A DNA stretch of 64,000 bases from Mesorhizobium sp. NZP2298 (GCF_013170825.1 NZ_CP033365.1:1364001-1428000); one strand, 5' to 3'; shown: positions 46,216-56,236, counted from the stretch's first letter. The notes: generated by a model not told the origin, from the sequence alone. Numbers and translations: made by a program.

Positions 46216-46989
46216 ATGAAATGGCTCAAGTCGCTTATCGTCGCCGGAACGCTGCAGGCCCTGGCGGTCACTTCAGGCCATGCGGGCGCCAATCTCGATC
46301 AGATCAAGCAGGCCGGCGTCATCAAGGTCGGCACGGAAGGCACCTACGCCCCCTTCACCTATCATGACGCTTCGGGCGCGCTGGTTGGCTTCGACGTCGA
46401 GATCGCCAAGGCGATCGCCGACAAGCTGGGTGTCAAGGTCGAGTTCCTCGAAGGCAAGTGGGATGGGCTGATCGCCGGTCTCGACGTCAGCCGCTATGAC
46501 GCCGTCATCAACGAAGTCGGCATCACCGACGCGCGCAAGGCCAAGTATGATTTCTCCGATCCCTACATCGCCTCCAAGGCGGTGCTGATCGTGCGCGGCG
46601 ACAACACCGACATCAAGACTTTCGCCGACCTCAAGGGCAAGAAGTCGGCGCAGTCGCTGACCTCGAATTTCGGCAAGCTGGCCGAGAGCAACGGCGCCGA
46701 GCTGGTCGGCACCGATGGCTTCGACCAGTCGATCCAGCTTCTGCTGACCGGCCGTGCCGACGCCACGATCAATGACAGCCTGTCGTTCCTCGACTTCAAG
46801 AAGCACAAGCCCGACGCCAATGTGAAGATCGCCGCGCAGGAAGAAAACGCCGATTATTCCGGCGTCATCGTGCGCAAGGGCGATCCGGAGCTGGTCGCGG
46901 CCATCAACAAGGCGCTGGCCGACATCAAGGCCGACGGCACCTACAAGAAGATCGCCGACACCTATTTCGGCCAGGACGTGTCGAAATAG
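46216..46989 (+). CDS. Polar amino-acid ABC transporter binding protein (cystine-like)
   Basis: A 257-residue periplasmic binding protein with a signal peptide (LKSLIVAGTLQALAVTSGHA) and the SBP_bac_3 pattern: IKVGTEGTYAPFTYHDASGA, LVGFDVEIAKAIADKLGVKV, KWDGLIAGLDVSRYDAVINE and ADYSGVIVRKGDPELVAAIN. The YDAVINEVGITDARKAKYDF stretch resembles cystine-binding FliY/TcyA. It starts a binding protein-permease-ATPase cluster. ATG 46216 gives the signal peptide; the frame is open upstream but non-coding there. Confidence 0.92.
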   Translation: MKWLKSLIVAGTLQALAVTSGHAGANLDQIKQAGVIKVGTEGTYAPFTYHDASGALVGFDVEIAKAIADKLGVKVEFLEGKWDGLIAGLDVSRYDAVINEVGITDARKAKYDFSDPYIASKAVLIVRGDNTDIKTFADLKGKKSAQSLTSNFGKLAESNGAELVGTDGFDQSIQLLLTGRADATINDSLSFLDFKKHKPDANVKIAAQEENADYSGVIVRKGDPELVAAINKALADIKADGTYKKIADTYFGQDVSK

Positions 46990-47126
46990 TTGATTGTCGA
47001 GGCCGGTTTTCGGCCTTGCAACATGCCCAGCGGCGAGCCGTTTTTGACGGCCCGCCGCTTTTGTCGTGATATGGCGCCTGCATTCGTATTTCGATAACGC
47101 CGCCGCGATCATTCTGGGGGTCTTTC

Positions 47127-47807
47127 GTGCCGCACTGGCTGCAACTGATGCTGGAGTCGCTGCCTTCGCTGCTCTGGGCCGCTCTCATCTTCACCGTGCC
47201 GTTGACGCTGTTGTCGTTCGTGCTTGGCCTGACGGTTGGTCTCGGCGCAGCGCTTGGCCGGTTGTTCGGACCAAAGCCGCTGGTTGCGGTCGTGCGCTTC
47301 TATGTCTGGATCTTCCGCGGCACGCCGCTCCTGGTGCAGCTGTTCCTGATCTTCTACGGCCTGCCGTCGGTCGGCATCCTGCTCGACGCCTTCACGGCAG
47401 CGTTGATCGGCTTCACACTCAATATCGGCGCCTACACGTCGGAGATCATCCGCGCGGCAATCGGCTCCGTGCCGAAAGGCCAGTGGGAAGCCGCCTATTC
47501 GATCGGCATGACCTGGAGCCAGGCGATGCGCCGCACCATCCTGCCGCAAGCCGGTCGCGTCGCGGTGCCGCCGCTTTCCAACACCTTCATCTCACTGGTC
47601 AAGGACACATCGCTGGCCGCCGCCATCACCGTGCCGGAGATGTTCCAGGCGGCGCAGCGCATCGTCGCCACGAGCTATGAGCCGCTGATCCTTTATGTCG
47701 AGGCGGCGATCCTCTATCTGGCGATGAGCTCGGTGCTATCGGCACTGCAGACGCGGCTGGAGGAGCGGCTCAATCGCTATGGCGGCTTCCTGGAGGCGCG
47801 CTCATGA
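47127..47807 (+). CDS. Amino-acid ABC transporter permease
   Basis: The 226-residue protein is a single-domain His/Glu/Gln/Arg-type permease with five helices (LLWAALIFTVPLTLLSFVLG first) and the EAA loop AAYSIGMTWSQAMRRTILPQ followed by AGRVAVPPLSNTFISLVKDT. It likely works as a homodimer. The start is GTG 47127 with GGGGG upstream. It overlaps the ATPase gene by four bases. Substrate follows from the binding protein, probably cystine or another polar amino acid. Confidence 0.92.
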   Translation: MPHWLQLMLESLPSLLWAALIFTVPLTLLSFVLGLTVGLGAALGRLFGPKPLVAVVRFYVWIFRGTPLLVQLFLIFYGLPSVGILLDAFTAALIGFTLNIGAYTSEIIRAAIGSVPKGQWEAAYSIGMTWSQAMRRTILPQAGRVAVPPLSNTFISLVKDTSLAAAITVPEMFQAAQRIVATSYEPLILYVEAAILYLAMSSVLSALQTRLEERLNRYGGFLEARS

Positions 47808-48571
47808 TCGGCCTCACCAATATCGAAAAGCGCTTCGGCGACAATCTGGTGCTGAAGGGCGTGACCGTCGCCATTGCGGAAGGCAGCGTCACCGCGCTGG
47901 TCGGCCCTTCGGGCGGCGGCAAGAGCACGCTGTTGCGTTGCATCAACCTGCTGGAAATCCCGACTTCGGGCACGGTGCGCATAGGTGACGAGACGCTCGA
48001 GTTCCGTCCGGGCGTCAAGGTGCCGGCGAGCGACATCAGGCGGTTGCGCCTGCAGACCGGCATGGTGTTCCAAAATTTCCAGTTGTTCCCGCATCGCACC
48101 GCGATCGAGAATGTCATGGAAGGCTTGGTCACGGTGTTGAAATGGTCGCCCGAGAAGGCCCGCGAGCGGGCGCTCGCCTTGCTGGAAAAGGTCGGGATGG
48201 CGCACAAGGCCGACGCCTGGCCGGCGACGCTGTCGGGTGGCCAGCAGCAGCGCGTGGCGATTGCCCGTGCTCTGGCGCCATCACCGAAGGTGCTGCTGTG
48301 CGATGAGCCGACATCAGCGCTTGATCCTGAATTGGCGCAAGAGGTGGTCGATGTGCTTGGCAAGCTCGCCAGCGAAGGCACGACCATGGTGATGGCGACG
48401 CATGACCTGCGGCTTGCCTCCAAGATCGCCCAGGAAGCGGTGTTCCTCGATGCCGGCGTCATCGTCGAGAAGGGGCCGTCCGCAGTGCTGTTCGGCAACC
48501 CGGAGCGCGAGCGGACGAAGCGGTTCATCGCGACGCTGAAGCAGGAGGCGGAGAGGGAAGGCGGCAACTGA
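47804..48571 (+). CDS. Amino-acid ABC transporter ATPase
   Basis: The 255-residue ATPase has Walker A GPSGGGKSTLLR, Q-loop MVFQNFQLFPH, signature LSGGQQQRVAIARAL, Walker B VLLCDEPTSALDPEL and switch His in MATHDLRLASK. These are typical of the GlnQ/TcyC-type subunits. Its start overlaps the permease stop (ATGA), a clear coupling signal. A bidirectional terminator follows. Confidence 0.94.
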   Translation: MIGLTNIEKRFGDNLVLKGVTVAIAEGSVTALVGPSGGGKSTLLRCINLLEIPTSGTVRIGDETLEFRPGVKVPASDIRRLRLQTGMVFQNFQLFPHRTAIENVMEGLVTVLKWSPEKARERALALLEKVGMAHKADAWPATLSGGQQQRVAIARALAPSPKVLLCDEPTSALDPELAQEVVDVLGKLASEGTTMVMATHDLRLASKIAQEAVFLDAGVIVEKGPSAVLFGNPERERTKRFIATLKQEAEREGGN

Positions 48572-48611
48572 GCTCTCCACGTCACTTGTGGGGAGGGCAA
48601 GTCAAAAAACA

Positions 48612-48638
48612 AAAAACCCGGCGCGAGGCCGGGTTTTT
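48612..48638. terminator. Bidirectional Rho-independent terminator
   Basis: AAAAACCCGGC and GCCGGGTTTTT form an 11-bp perfect stem with a five-base loop; T runs exist on both strands, serving the ABC operon (plus) and carD (minus). Confidence 0.92.
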
Positions 48639-48660
48639 CAAATTCGAAGGCCAAAGAGCC

Positions 48661-49242
48661 TCAGGCAGCTTCTTCCTGCTCGGCTTCCTCATTGTCAGCC
48701 TTGGCACCGCGCTTAGGGCCCTTGTTGAGGTTCACCTCGATCAGGCGCACGGCTTCGGTTTCCGACATGCGGTTGACGGCCGCGATCTCGCGGGCCATGC
48801 GGTCGAGCGCGGCTTCATAGAGCTGGCGTTCGGAATAGGACTGCTCCGGCTGGTTGTCGGCGCGGTAGAGGTCGCGCACGACTTCCGAGATCGAGATCAG
48901 GTCACCCGAATTGATCTTGGCATCATATTCCTGGGCGCGGCGCGACCACATGGTGCGCTTGACGCGGGCGCGGCCCTGAACGACCTTGAGCGCGCGCTCG
49001 ACATAATCCTCTTCCGACAGCTTGCGCATGCCGATGGAGGTCGCCTTGGCGACCGGCACCTTCAGGCGCATCTTGTCCTTCTGGAAGTCGATGACGAACA
49101 GTTCCAGCTTGTGACCCGCCACTTCCTGCTCGTCGATCGACACGATTTGGCCGACGCCGTGCGCCGGATAGACGATGTACTCACCAGTCTTGAAACCGTG
49201 ACGCGCTCCGGTGGACTTCTTCTGCGGGGTGATCGTTGCCAT
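48661..49242 (-). CDS. CarD-family transcriptional regulator
   Basis: The 193-residue protein begins with the RNA-polymerase-interacting domain (YIVYPAHGVGQIVSIDEQEV, then LFVIDFQKDKMRLKVPVAKA) and follows with the helical DNA-binding part (about 75-180; RRAQEYDAKINSGDLISISE). CarD binds the RNAP beta subunit and stabilises open complexes at rRNA and other promoters. The ATG at 49242 starts MATITPQKK. A near-perfect inverted pair (TTGTGTCAC and GTAACACAA) lies about 210 bases upstream at roughly 49460-49495. Confidence 0.92.
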   Translation of the reverse strand: MATITPQKKSTGARHGFKTGEYIVYPAHGVGQIVSIDEQEVAGHKLELFVIDFQKDKMRLKVPVAKATSIGMRKLSEEDYVERALKVVQGRARVKRTMWSRRAQEYDAKINSGDLISISEVVRDLYRADNQPEQSYSERQLYEAALDRMAREIAAVNRMSETEAVRLIEVNLNKGPKRGAKADNEEAEQEEAA

Positions 49243-49613
49243 TACGCCCTGAACTCCTTGTTGTGGTACCGGCGTCCTGCCGGCCCGAACTCGTGCGACC
49301 GGGGAAACCGATCGTTAGCCGCACAACGGGTGAACCCATCGGAAAGGCTGGGACCGGCAAACCGCATGGATTGCGACCGCCTGGCCCAGATCGCTCTGGT
49401 CCGGAATGGGATTTTTCACCTTTCAGTGATTTGGGGCGTCTGCGCCATAAATCGACGTTGTGTCACCGGCATGTTTCGCTGATGTAACACAAAAAGTCGG
49501 AAGAATCAAGGTTTTGCTGCGTTCGCGAAGGCCACAGGTTCGCGCCGCCTGTCAAGGCGGTTTATGTGACTTGTCTCTTACGCTGCGTAATACCGACCTT
49601 TACGGCCGCATTG
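49243..49613. other. Intergenic gap between fdxA and carD
   Basis: No coding region is supported. It holds an imperfect inverted repeat (TTGTGTCAC ... GTAACACAA, 8 of 9 bases, about 49460-49495) and presumably the carD promoter. No clear terminator for fdxA was found. Confidence 0.45.
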
Positions 49614-49952
<339 letters not shown>

Positions 49953-50201
49953 CGGTCGGCTCCGGGACGCCCCAGCTTTAATGGGCCAGTTTTGTTGGGC
50001 TTTTTCCGTGAGGTAACGCCTTTGTCCGTCGCTTGCAAGGGCGGCCATGCGCGGCGGCATCGTCGTTTCCGGAATGGAATTCCAGACGGCGGGCACGGCG
50101 GAAGCCTGTCATGTCCTCGTGAGGGTCTTGTTTGCCGGGTTCGGCCTTGCCCCAAGCCGCGTCATTGCCGTAAAGCCCTATGCGGTGTTGAGCGACAGGG
50201 A

Positions 50202-50588
50202 TCACTCTTCGCCAAGCAAGCGGTCGGTCTGTCGGCGTTCTCTCTTGGTCGGGCGGCCGCTGCCGGCCTCGCGCAGCGCCGGAATCGCATCGGGAAGGGC
50301 CTCACCCTTCGGTGCGGGTGGCGGCGACATGTCCTCATAGAGGGTGCGGGCTTCCTCCGCCGGGCCGCGCCGTACGCCAGCGCCGATCACCTTCCAGACG
50401 AAAATGCGCCGGTCCAGCGTGATGGTCAGCACGTCGCCCAGCTTGACCAGATCGGATGCCTGCGCTGCTTTGTCGCGATTGATGCGCACGCGCCCGGCGA
50501 CGACGAGCTTCGCCGCCAGCGAGCGCGATTTGACCGCGCGCGAGAAGAACAGCCATTTGTCGATGCGCTGGCGGCCTTCGGCAACCAT
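50202..50588 (-). CDS. S4-domain RNA-binding protein (Hsp15-like)
   Basis: The 128-residue protein has an S4 RNA-binding domain at residues about 5-65 (RIDKWLFFSRAVKSRSLAAK, then VVAGRVRINRDKAAQASDLV) and a basic tail. Hsp15 binds the large ribosomal subunit carrying a stalled nascent chain and helps recycle it. It begins 15 bases downstream of the helicase gene, so the two RNA-related genes are one transcription unit. The C-terminus (RRQTDRLLGEE) is charged. Confidence 0.88.
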   Translation of the reverse strand: MVAEGRQRIDKWLFFSRAVKSRSLAAKLVVAGRVRINRDKAAQASDLVKLGDVLTITLDRRIFVWKVIGAGVRRGPAEEARTLYEDMSPPPAPKGEALPDAIPALREAGSGRPTKRERRQTDRLLGEE

Positions 50589-50603
50589 CGAACCCTACCG
50601 AGC

Positions 50604-53600
50604 CTACTTCTTCAGCTGGTCGCGCAAGGCGGCGAGCTTGGCGAAGGGCGAGTCCGGATCGAAGCGCACCGGGCGTTCCTCGCGCGGCTTCGGCTGGAAG
50701 GCCGGCTTTGCGCCCCCCTTGCCACGATCGGGGCCACCCTTGCCCTCGGGCCGGCCACCCTTCCAGTCGGGGCGGCCTTCGCGGCGCTCGGGACGATCGC
50801 CCTGGGGGCGACCGTCACGGCGCTGTTCACCTTCACCCTGCGGCTTGGGCTTGAACTTCGACCGGTCGAAGCGCGGCTTGCCGGCGCCGTCACGCCGCCC
50901 TTCATGGGCGGGGCGTTCTCCGGGAGCAGCCGTGGCCGGTGCGCCGCCGGCGTCGGCCGGTGCATTGCCGCGGCCGCGCGCTTGTCCGTTGCGCTGGCGG
51001 TTGCTGCGGCCTTCGTGATGACGTGGGCGCTGCTCGAAACGGCCCTGGCGCCAGAGCAGGATCGGCTTGGGCGCTTCGGCTTCTGGAGCGGGCTCGCCGG
51101 GGGTCGCCTCGGCCACCACGGCAGGCACGTCCGAAACCGCTTCCGTCGCGGGTGCAGCTTCGGGAACTGGCTCCACCGTGGCTTCGACAGATTCAGCTTC
51201 CGCCTCTGGCTCGGCAGCAGGTTCAGCAGCTGCTTCGGCGACAGCCTCGGGCTCATCCGTGACTTCGGCCGGAGCTTCGGTTGGCTCTTCCGCGACTGGC
51301 TCTGCTGCGGCTTCCGCGATGACCTCGGCCGAAGCTTCGACAGCAGCCGGTTCCGAACCCTCGATCGCCGCTTCCGTGGCGGCGTCCGTTGCGACGGCTT
51401 CGGCCGCCTTGGCCTGCTCGGCGCGCGCGGCTTCTTCCGCCGCGAGCTTGGCCGCGGCGGCTTCCCGCGCGGCGGTGTCCTGCGCCTCGAGCCGTGCCTT
51501 GACCTCTGCCGCCGGCTTCGGCTCGGCGCGGTAGCCCAGGCCCTTCAGGATCTCTTCCATGTCGTCGGCGGTGGCGCCGAGGATCGACATCATCGGCGGC
51601 GTCACCATGAAGGACTGGCCGTCATAGGCGCCGTCCGGACGCTGGCCGAGGCCAGGCTTCCAGTTGGTCGCCGGACGGATCAGGTCGGCCAGCCGCTCCA
51701 ATATGTCGATGCGCACGGCGCGGCGGCCGAGATTGCGGTAGCCGGCGAGCTTGTAGAAGGCCTTGTCGAAGGCCGGATCGATGACCACCGAGGTGCGGCC
51801 GGACGCCAGCGCGTGGACCACGTCGCCAAAGCCGGGCTTGTCCTTGCCGTCATTCTTCAGCGCCCAGAGCAAGGTCACCAGTCCGGCGGGTGCCGGCTTG
51901 ATCAGCGCCGGGACGAAGACATGGTAGGCGCCGAAGCGCACGCCAAGCCGGCGAAGTGCCGCGCGACCTTCCTGGTCGAGCGATTTCATCTCCTCGGCGA
52001 TGTCGCGGCGGTTGATGAGGCCGAAATTCTCGACCAGCTGGAAGGCGATACCACGGCCGATGCCGGAAATCTGGTCGGCGTTCTTCAGGTCGACCAGTGG
52101 CTTCAGCAGCGACTCGATCTGGAAATTGACGAAACGTTCGGCGCGCGCGGCGACCTTGTCGCGCGCCGGGCCGGTCAGCTGTTCGTCGGCCAGCAGCACG
52201 AGGCGCGGCTTCAGCGCGTCTTCGCCGGAGACCAGCGTGCCGATCGGCGCGCCGATCCAGCGCAGCGTGCCGTCCGAGCCAAGTGCCAGGTCGCCATTGG
52301 CGCAGGCGCCAAAACGGTCGGCGCGCGCCTCGAACTCGGCAGCCAGCGCCTTTTGCGCTGCGGTGCGCACGGCCTTGGCGTCTTCGCCGCCGGCGGTCTG
52401 GTCGGCGGTGAAGCGGAACCCTTGCAACTCGCCGACATGATGGCCTTCGACAAGGACGGTTCCGGTAGGGCTTATTTCGGCTTCAGGCATGGTATTTTCT
52501 CTAAGGCGCCGCATGAGGACGGAAGTCCTGCGGTCTACGAAGCGTTTCGTCAACCGCTCATGCAGCGCATCCGACAATCTGTCTTCGATTTCGCGCGTCT
52601 TTTCCTGCCAGTGTGCCTGATCGGCCAGCCAGCCGGGCCGGTTCGACACGAATGTCCAGGTGCGGATCTGGGCAATGCGGTGCGACAGCGTGTCGATGTC
52701 GCCCTCGGTGGTGTCGGCGCGGCGCACCTGCTCGGCCATGTAATTCTCGTCGACATGGCCTCGCTTGGCGAGGTCCATATAGATCGACGCGATGAGGTCG
52801 GCATGTTGCGCCGGGGCGATCTTGCGGTAATCGGGCAGCGCGCAGGCTTCCCACAGCAGCGCCACGCGTTTGGCGTCGGTAGCCAGCGCGCGGATATCCT
52901 CGTCGCGGGAAAGATATTCGAGCGCCTGCGCGTCAACCGCCGGCAGCGCCCGGGTCAGGCCCTCCACCGGAGCGTTGGTCTCGATCGAGCGCTTCAGCGC
53001 GTCGAGACTGGCGAAGTCGAAATGCGCGGTGCGCCACTGCAGCACCTTCACCGGATCGAAGTCATGGCCTTCGATCTTCTTGACCAGTTCCTCGTCGAGC
53101 GGATCGACCTGGCCGGTGACGCCGAAAGTGCCGTCGCGCAGATGCCGTCCGGCACGGCCGGCGATCTGGCCGAGCTCGGCCGCCGTCAGGTTGCGGTACT
53201 GGTATCCGTCGAACTTGCGGTTCTGGGCGAAGGCGACATGGTCGAGATCGAGATTGAGGCCCATGCCGATGGCATCGGTGGCGACGAGATAGTCGACATC
53301 GCCCGATTGGAACAATGCCACCTGGGCGTTGCGGGTCCGCGGCGAGAGCGCGCCGAGCACGACGGCGGCACCACCTTGCTGGCGGCGGATCAGCTCGGCG
53401 ATGGCATAGACCTCGTCGGCGGAGAAGGCGACGATGGCGGTGCGGCGCGGCAGGCGCGTCAGCTTCTTCGAGCCCGCATAGGCAAGATGCGACAGCCGGG
53501 GCCGCGTCACCACCGAGACGCCCTTCAGCAGGCGCTGCAGGATGCCATGCATGGTGGCGGCACCGAGCAGCAGCGTTTCCTGGCGGCCGCGAAGATGCAG

Positions 53601-53969
53601 GATGCGGTCGGTGAAGATGTGGCCGCGCTCGAGGTCGCCGGCGAGCTGCACCTCGTCGATGGCGACGAAGGCGGCGTCGGTCTCGCGCGGCATGGCCTCG
53701 ACCGTACAGACCGAATATCTGGCGCCTGGCGGCTGGATCTTCTCCTCGCCAGTGATCAGAGCGACCTTATGAGCGCCGACCTTTTCGCAGACGCGCGTGT
53801 AGACTTCCCGCGCCAGCAATCTGAGCGGCAGCCCGATGACACCGGTTTCATGCGCCACCATGCGCTCGATGGCGAGGTGGGTCTTGCCGGTGTTCGTCGG
53901 ACCAAGAACGGCGGTCACGTCGCGGCCCGACAGGATCAGCGGCTCGGTATGTTTCGGCTGGATGTTCAT
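50604..53969 (-). CDS. SUV3-like DEAD/DExH helicase with a long Ala/Glu then RGG-like tail
   Basis: A 1121-residue protein. The N-terminal helicase core (about 10-500) has Walker A LGPTNTGKTHLA, motif II-like VAIDEVQLAGD, and VATDAIGMGLNLDLDHVAFA with QIAGRAGRH of motifs V and VI; these order and spacings match SUV3, the mitochondrial RNA degradosome helicase. A middle domain follows (about 520-810), then a low-complexity tail: Ala/Glu-rich (about 815-970) and Gly/Arg/Lys/Pro-rich (about 980-1110) with repeats like GRPEGKGGPDRGKGG. The tail is typical of RNA-binding and protein-recruiting regions in bacterial degradosome proteins. It is coupled to an S4 protein gene. Confidence 0.88.
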   Translation of the reverse strand: MNIQPKHTEPLILSGRDVTAVLGPTNTGKTHLAIERMVAHETGVIGLPLRLLAREVYTRVCEKVGAHKVALITGEEKIQPPGARYSVCTVEAMPRETDAAFVAIDEVQLAGDLERGHIFTDRILHLRGRQETLLLGAATMHGILQRLLKGVSVVTRPRLSHLAYAGSKKLTRLPRRTAIVAFSADEVYAIAELIRRQQGGAAVVLGALSPRTRNAQVALFQSGDVDYLVATDAIGMGLNLDLDHVAFAQNRKFDGYQYRNLTAAELGQIAGRAGRHLRDGTFGVTGQVDPLDEELVKKIEGHDFDPVKVLQWRTAHFDFASLDALKRSIETNAPVEGLTRALPAVDAQALEYLSRDEDIRALATDAKRVALLWEACALPDYRKIAPAQHADLIASIYMDLAKRGHVDENYMAEQVRRADTTEGDIDTLSHRIAQIRTWTFVSNRPGWLADQAHWQEKTREIEDRLSDALHERLTKRFVDRRTSVLMRRLRENTMPEAEISPTGTVLVEGHHVGELQGFRFTADQTAGGEDAKAVRTAAQKALAAEFEARADRFGACANGDLALGSDGTLRWIGAPIGTLVSGEDALKPRLVLLADEQLTGPARDKVAARAERFVNFQIESLLKPLVDLKNADQISGIGRGIAFQLVENFGLINRRDIAEEMKSLDQEGRAALRRLGVRFGAYHVFVPALIKPAPAGLVTLLWALKNDGKDKPGFGDVVHALASGRTSVVIDPAFDKAFYKLAGYRNLGRRAVRIDILERLADLIRPATNWKPGLGQRPDGAYDGQSFMVTPPMMSILGATADDMEEILKGLGYRAEPKPAAEVKARLEAQDTAAREAAAAKLAAEEAARAEQAKAAEAVATDAATEAAIEGSEPAAVEASAEVIAEAAAEPVAEEPTEAPAEVTDEPEAVAEAAAEPAAEPEAEAESVEATVEPVPEAAPATEAVSDVPAVVAEATPGEPAPEAEAPKPILLWRQGRFEQRPRHHEGRSNRQRNGQARGRGNAPADAGGAPATAAPGERPAHEGRRDGAGKPRFDRSKFKPKPQGEGEQRRDGRPQGDRPERREGRPDWKGGRPEGKGGPDRGKGGAKPAFQPKPREERPVRFDPDSPFAKLAALRDQLKK

Positions 53970-54951
53970 CGGCTCGGAAATAAGGCTTTCTGGCCTCTCA
54001 TTGTCGGGAGCGTGCCTCAACTGGCGCGTATGACAGGCGACACATAGGGATTTCGGGCGCGAAGCGAAAGCGGAATGTTCCGTAGGCGGCTCGAAGGCCT
54101 CTTTGTCCAGCGCTAAATTGGCTGCCGCTTAACTGATGGAACGAGTCTGGAACGAATCAGCGACGAATCAGTGACTCGACCAGATTCAGCTTTTGTTCAC
54201 GGCTATATGTGGATTTCGTGACCGTGACTCTCACCACATGCTGAATCCCTGAACTGGCCCGTTTTATGCTAGGCGAACTCAACGGTTAAGCTTTGCCGGG
54301 AAACGACGACGCCGGCACGATACCCATTACTCAAGATTATGAAATTGTTAATCTTTCTGAATTTGGTGTTAAGGATTTGCAGGCGATTCCGGCCTATTAA
54401 CGTTAACTTGCGCTCAAAGCCGGAACAAATCGGCTACAAATCAGCGCCGGCGACGTTTTCCCTTTTTGTTCCCCCAATATCTTGTGTTGTGAACAGCTTA
54501 TCCACCGGCAATCCACAGGCTTGGCCACAGGGTTCCGCACAGGCGGCGTCCGGCCTGACCAGTCTATTGGCGTGGCGGCAATCACACCAAGGTAAGTGTC
54601 CATCTATTTCGCTAATGGACACTCATTAATGTCGGTTGATGAGGATGTTGTTCTGTCGGTTCGTAAGACCCGACGTGTGCGGGACAAGGAAGAGAACAGC
54701 CGGATCGGGGCGGCACTCTGCTGCGGGTGCATCGGTTTCCGAGGTTGGGCGCCGGCACGATGTGGACACAACGTGGTATTCACTTGGCGTCGTGGAGCCA
54801 GACAGGGACAGCTGCCCGCTGTCACCCGATAAACCGGATCGATGAGTTATTGCCATGGAATTGGTCCAAACGCCTATTTGCTCGAAGAGACAGCCCCTCC
54901 GTCAGGCGCTAATTGGTAACGGCAGGGCCGCAATTAGGTGCAAAGAGCCAT
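53970..54951. other. 980-base AT-richer non-coding stretch
   Basis: No supported gene. Composition is clearly more AT-rich than the helicase gene. Local features: direct repeats ACGAATCAG at 54152-54160 and 54163-54171, a GAAC-N7-GAAC pair at 54139-54153, one DnaA-box-like TTATCCACC (54498-54506) with nearby CCACAGG copies, and an inverted pair CTAATTG/CAATTAG (54909-54937) next to the serine hydrolase end. None is decisive. It may be remnant DNA of an insertion. Confidence 0.5.
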
Positions 54952-55959
54952 TCAGGGCGAAGCCGAGGTGATCTCTTTCAGCACCTCAATGAACGTGCTT
55001 GTCCTAACGCCCTTCGGATTGTGTTTCGGATCGACAGTTTGAACCACGACCAACCGTTTTGAAGAGACAACGGCAATGACCTGACCACCGTAGCCCGACG
55101 CATAGAAGGCATTTGGACCCCAAGTGTCAGCAGGGAGCGTCCACCACATATAACCATAGCCCTGCCGTATTCGCTTGGCGAAGGAATAAGGGGTCGTCGA
55201 TTCCTTGACCCACGATGCGGGCACAACCTGCTCGTCGCCCCAGCGCCCGCCGTTCAGGAACAATTGGCCGAAACGCGCTGCGTCTCGGGCGCTTAGGTTG
55301 AAGGGATAGGCAGGGTGCTCGGAGAACTTCTCGGTAAAGTAGCGGCCATCCTTTGCTGAGAAGTCCTCCATACCGAGCGGCTCGGCAATTCTGCGGTTGA
55401 AGCTCTGGAAGATGTCCTCGCCCGTCTGATGCCGGTAGATCGTTCCCAACGTGTTGAAGTCCCAGTTGTTGTAAAACCAGAAAGATCCGGGCGGATGGCT
55501 GCCACGCTGAGGCCGTTTGCGCTTGATGTCCCCAGTCTCATAGGCAGCAGGATGATAGATGCCAGAGCGCGCCATCAAGAGGTCGCGGACAGTTGCCGTC
55601 TTCTCGCTTGCTGTCAAACTAGGCGCATTGTCGTCAATGCCAAGATCGGCGAGGCTGCTCGAAAGGTCAATCCGTCCCTCGGAAACGGCAATGCCATAAA
55701 GGGCACTAAGAAGGCTTTTTCGGACGGAAGCAACATTTACCTTATGGGATGTATTACCCCAGCTGGCAACGACCCTGCCGTCCTGCACGATCATTACGGC
55801 TGTCGGTTTGAGCGCCGTCGAATGTTGCTTGGCGACTTTCAGCTTGTCCGCAGACCAACCTACCGTCGTCGGGTCGACCTCCTGCCACGCTTGGGCATTC
55901 GCGGTTCCGGTGAGCAGGGCTCCGATGATCAATAATAATGCGAGCCGAATTCTGAACAT
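54952..55959 (-). CDS. Exported serine hydrolase, beta-lactamase-like (class C / esterase type)
   Basis: The 335-residue precursor has a signal peptide (RLALLLIIGALLTGTANA) and a class C-like serine hydrolase domain: SVRK at residues 78-81 (SxxK) and YNN at 163-165 (YxN position), then GYMWWTLPADTWGPNAFYAS and SGYGGQ near the third motif site (HxG or KTG replaced by GYG). Such proteins are often esterases or peptidases rather than antibiotic-resistance enzymes. The start at 55959 gives the signal peptide. Its base composition is lower in GC than neighbouring genes, so it may have arrived by transfer. Confidence 0.82.
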   Translation of the reverse strand: MFRIRLALLLIIGALLTGTANAQAWQEVDPTTVGWSADKLKVAKQHSTALKPTAVMIVQDGRVVASWGNTSHKVNVASVRKSLLSALYGIAVSEGRIDLSSSLADLGIDDNAPSLTASEKTATVRDLLMARSGIYHPAAYETGDIKRKRPQRGSHPPGSFWFYNNWDFNTLGTIYRHQTGEDIFQSFNRRIAEPLGMEDFSAKDGRYFTEKFSEHPAYPFNLSARDAARFGQLFLNGGRWGDEQVVPASWVKESTTPYSFAKRIRQGYGYMWWTLPADTWGPNAFYASGYGGQVIAVVSSKRLVVVQTVDPKHNPKGVRTSTFIEVLKEITSASP

Positions 55960-56187
55960 ACAGCTTCTCCGCAATGTGGTGCGAAGGAACAGGGGCAAAA
56001 CGGCGGTTTTCGGGCGCGCGTCTCCTGAGGGCGGGAACCTCCGATTGGAGATCAGGATCCCCGCAGGCACGCCTCAGGCCGGACGCTACTCCGCAAAGGC
56101 GGTGCTGCCGCCATTAACCCTGCATGCCGGATTGGAGGCATTGCGCCGCGGCGGGGGCTCTTTCGCCTCCAAGGGTATCAACGGAAA

Positions 56188-56207
56188 CGGACCGGTTTCC
56201 CGGTCCG
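56188..56207 (-). terminator. Stem-loop after phbB
   Basis: CGGACCGG and CCGGTCCG form an eight-bp perfect stem with a TTTC loop, located 29 bases past the phbB stop on the minus strand. The following T run is short. Confidence 0.6.
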
Positions 56208-56236
56208 CTGGTTACAGTCTGAAGCCGTTGGACGTC

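Noticed and set aside
54139..54153. GAAC-N7-GAAC, resembling an alphaproteobacterial LexA box
   Set aside because: By base composition about one or two such matches are expected by chance in the window, and no SOS gene starts nearby in a fitting position.
54498..54506. DnaA-box-like TTATCCACC, with CCACAGG copies nearby
   Set aside because: Only one near-match with a mismatch, no cluster of true boxes, and none of the genes that usually mark a rhizobial chromosomal origin are present.
54596..54912. Several 60-80-residue open frames on both strands in the gap after the helicase
   Set aside because: They overlap one another, have no signal or family pattern and no ribosome binding site of note.
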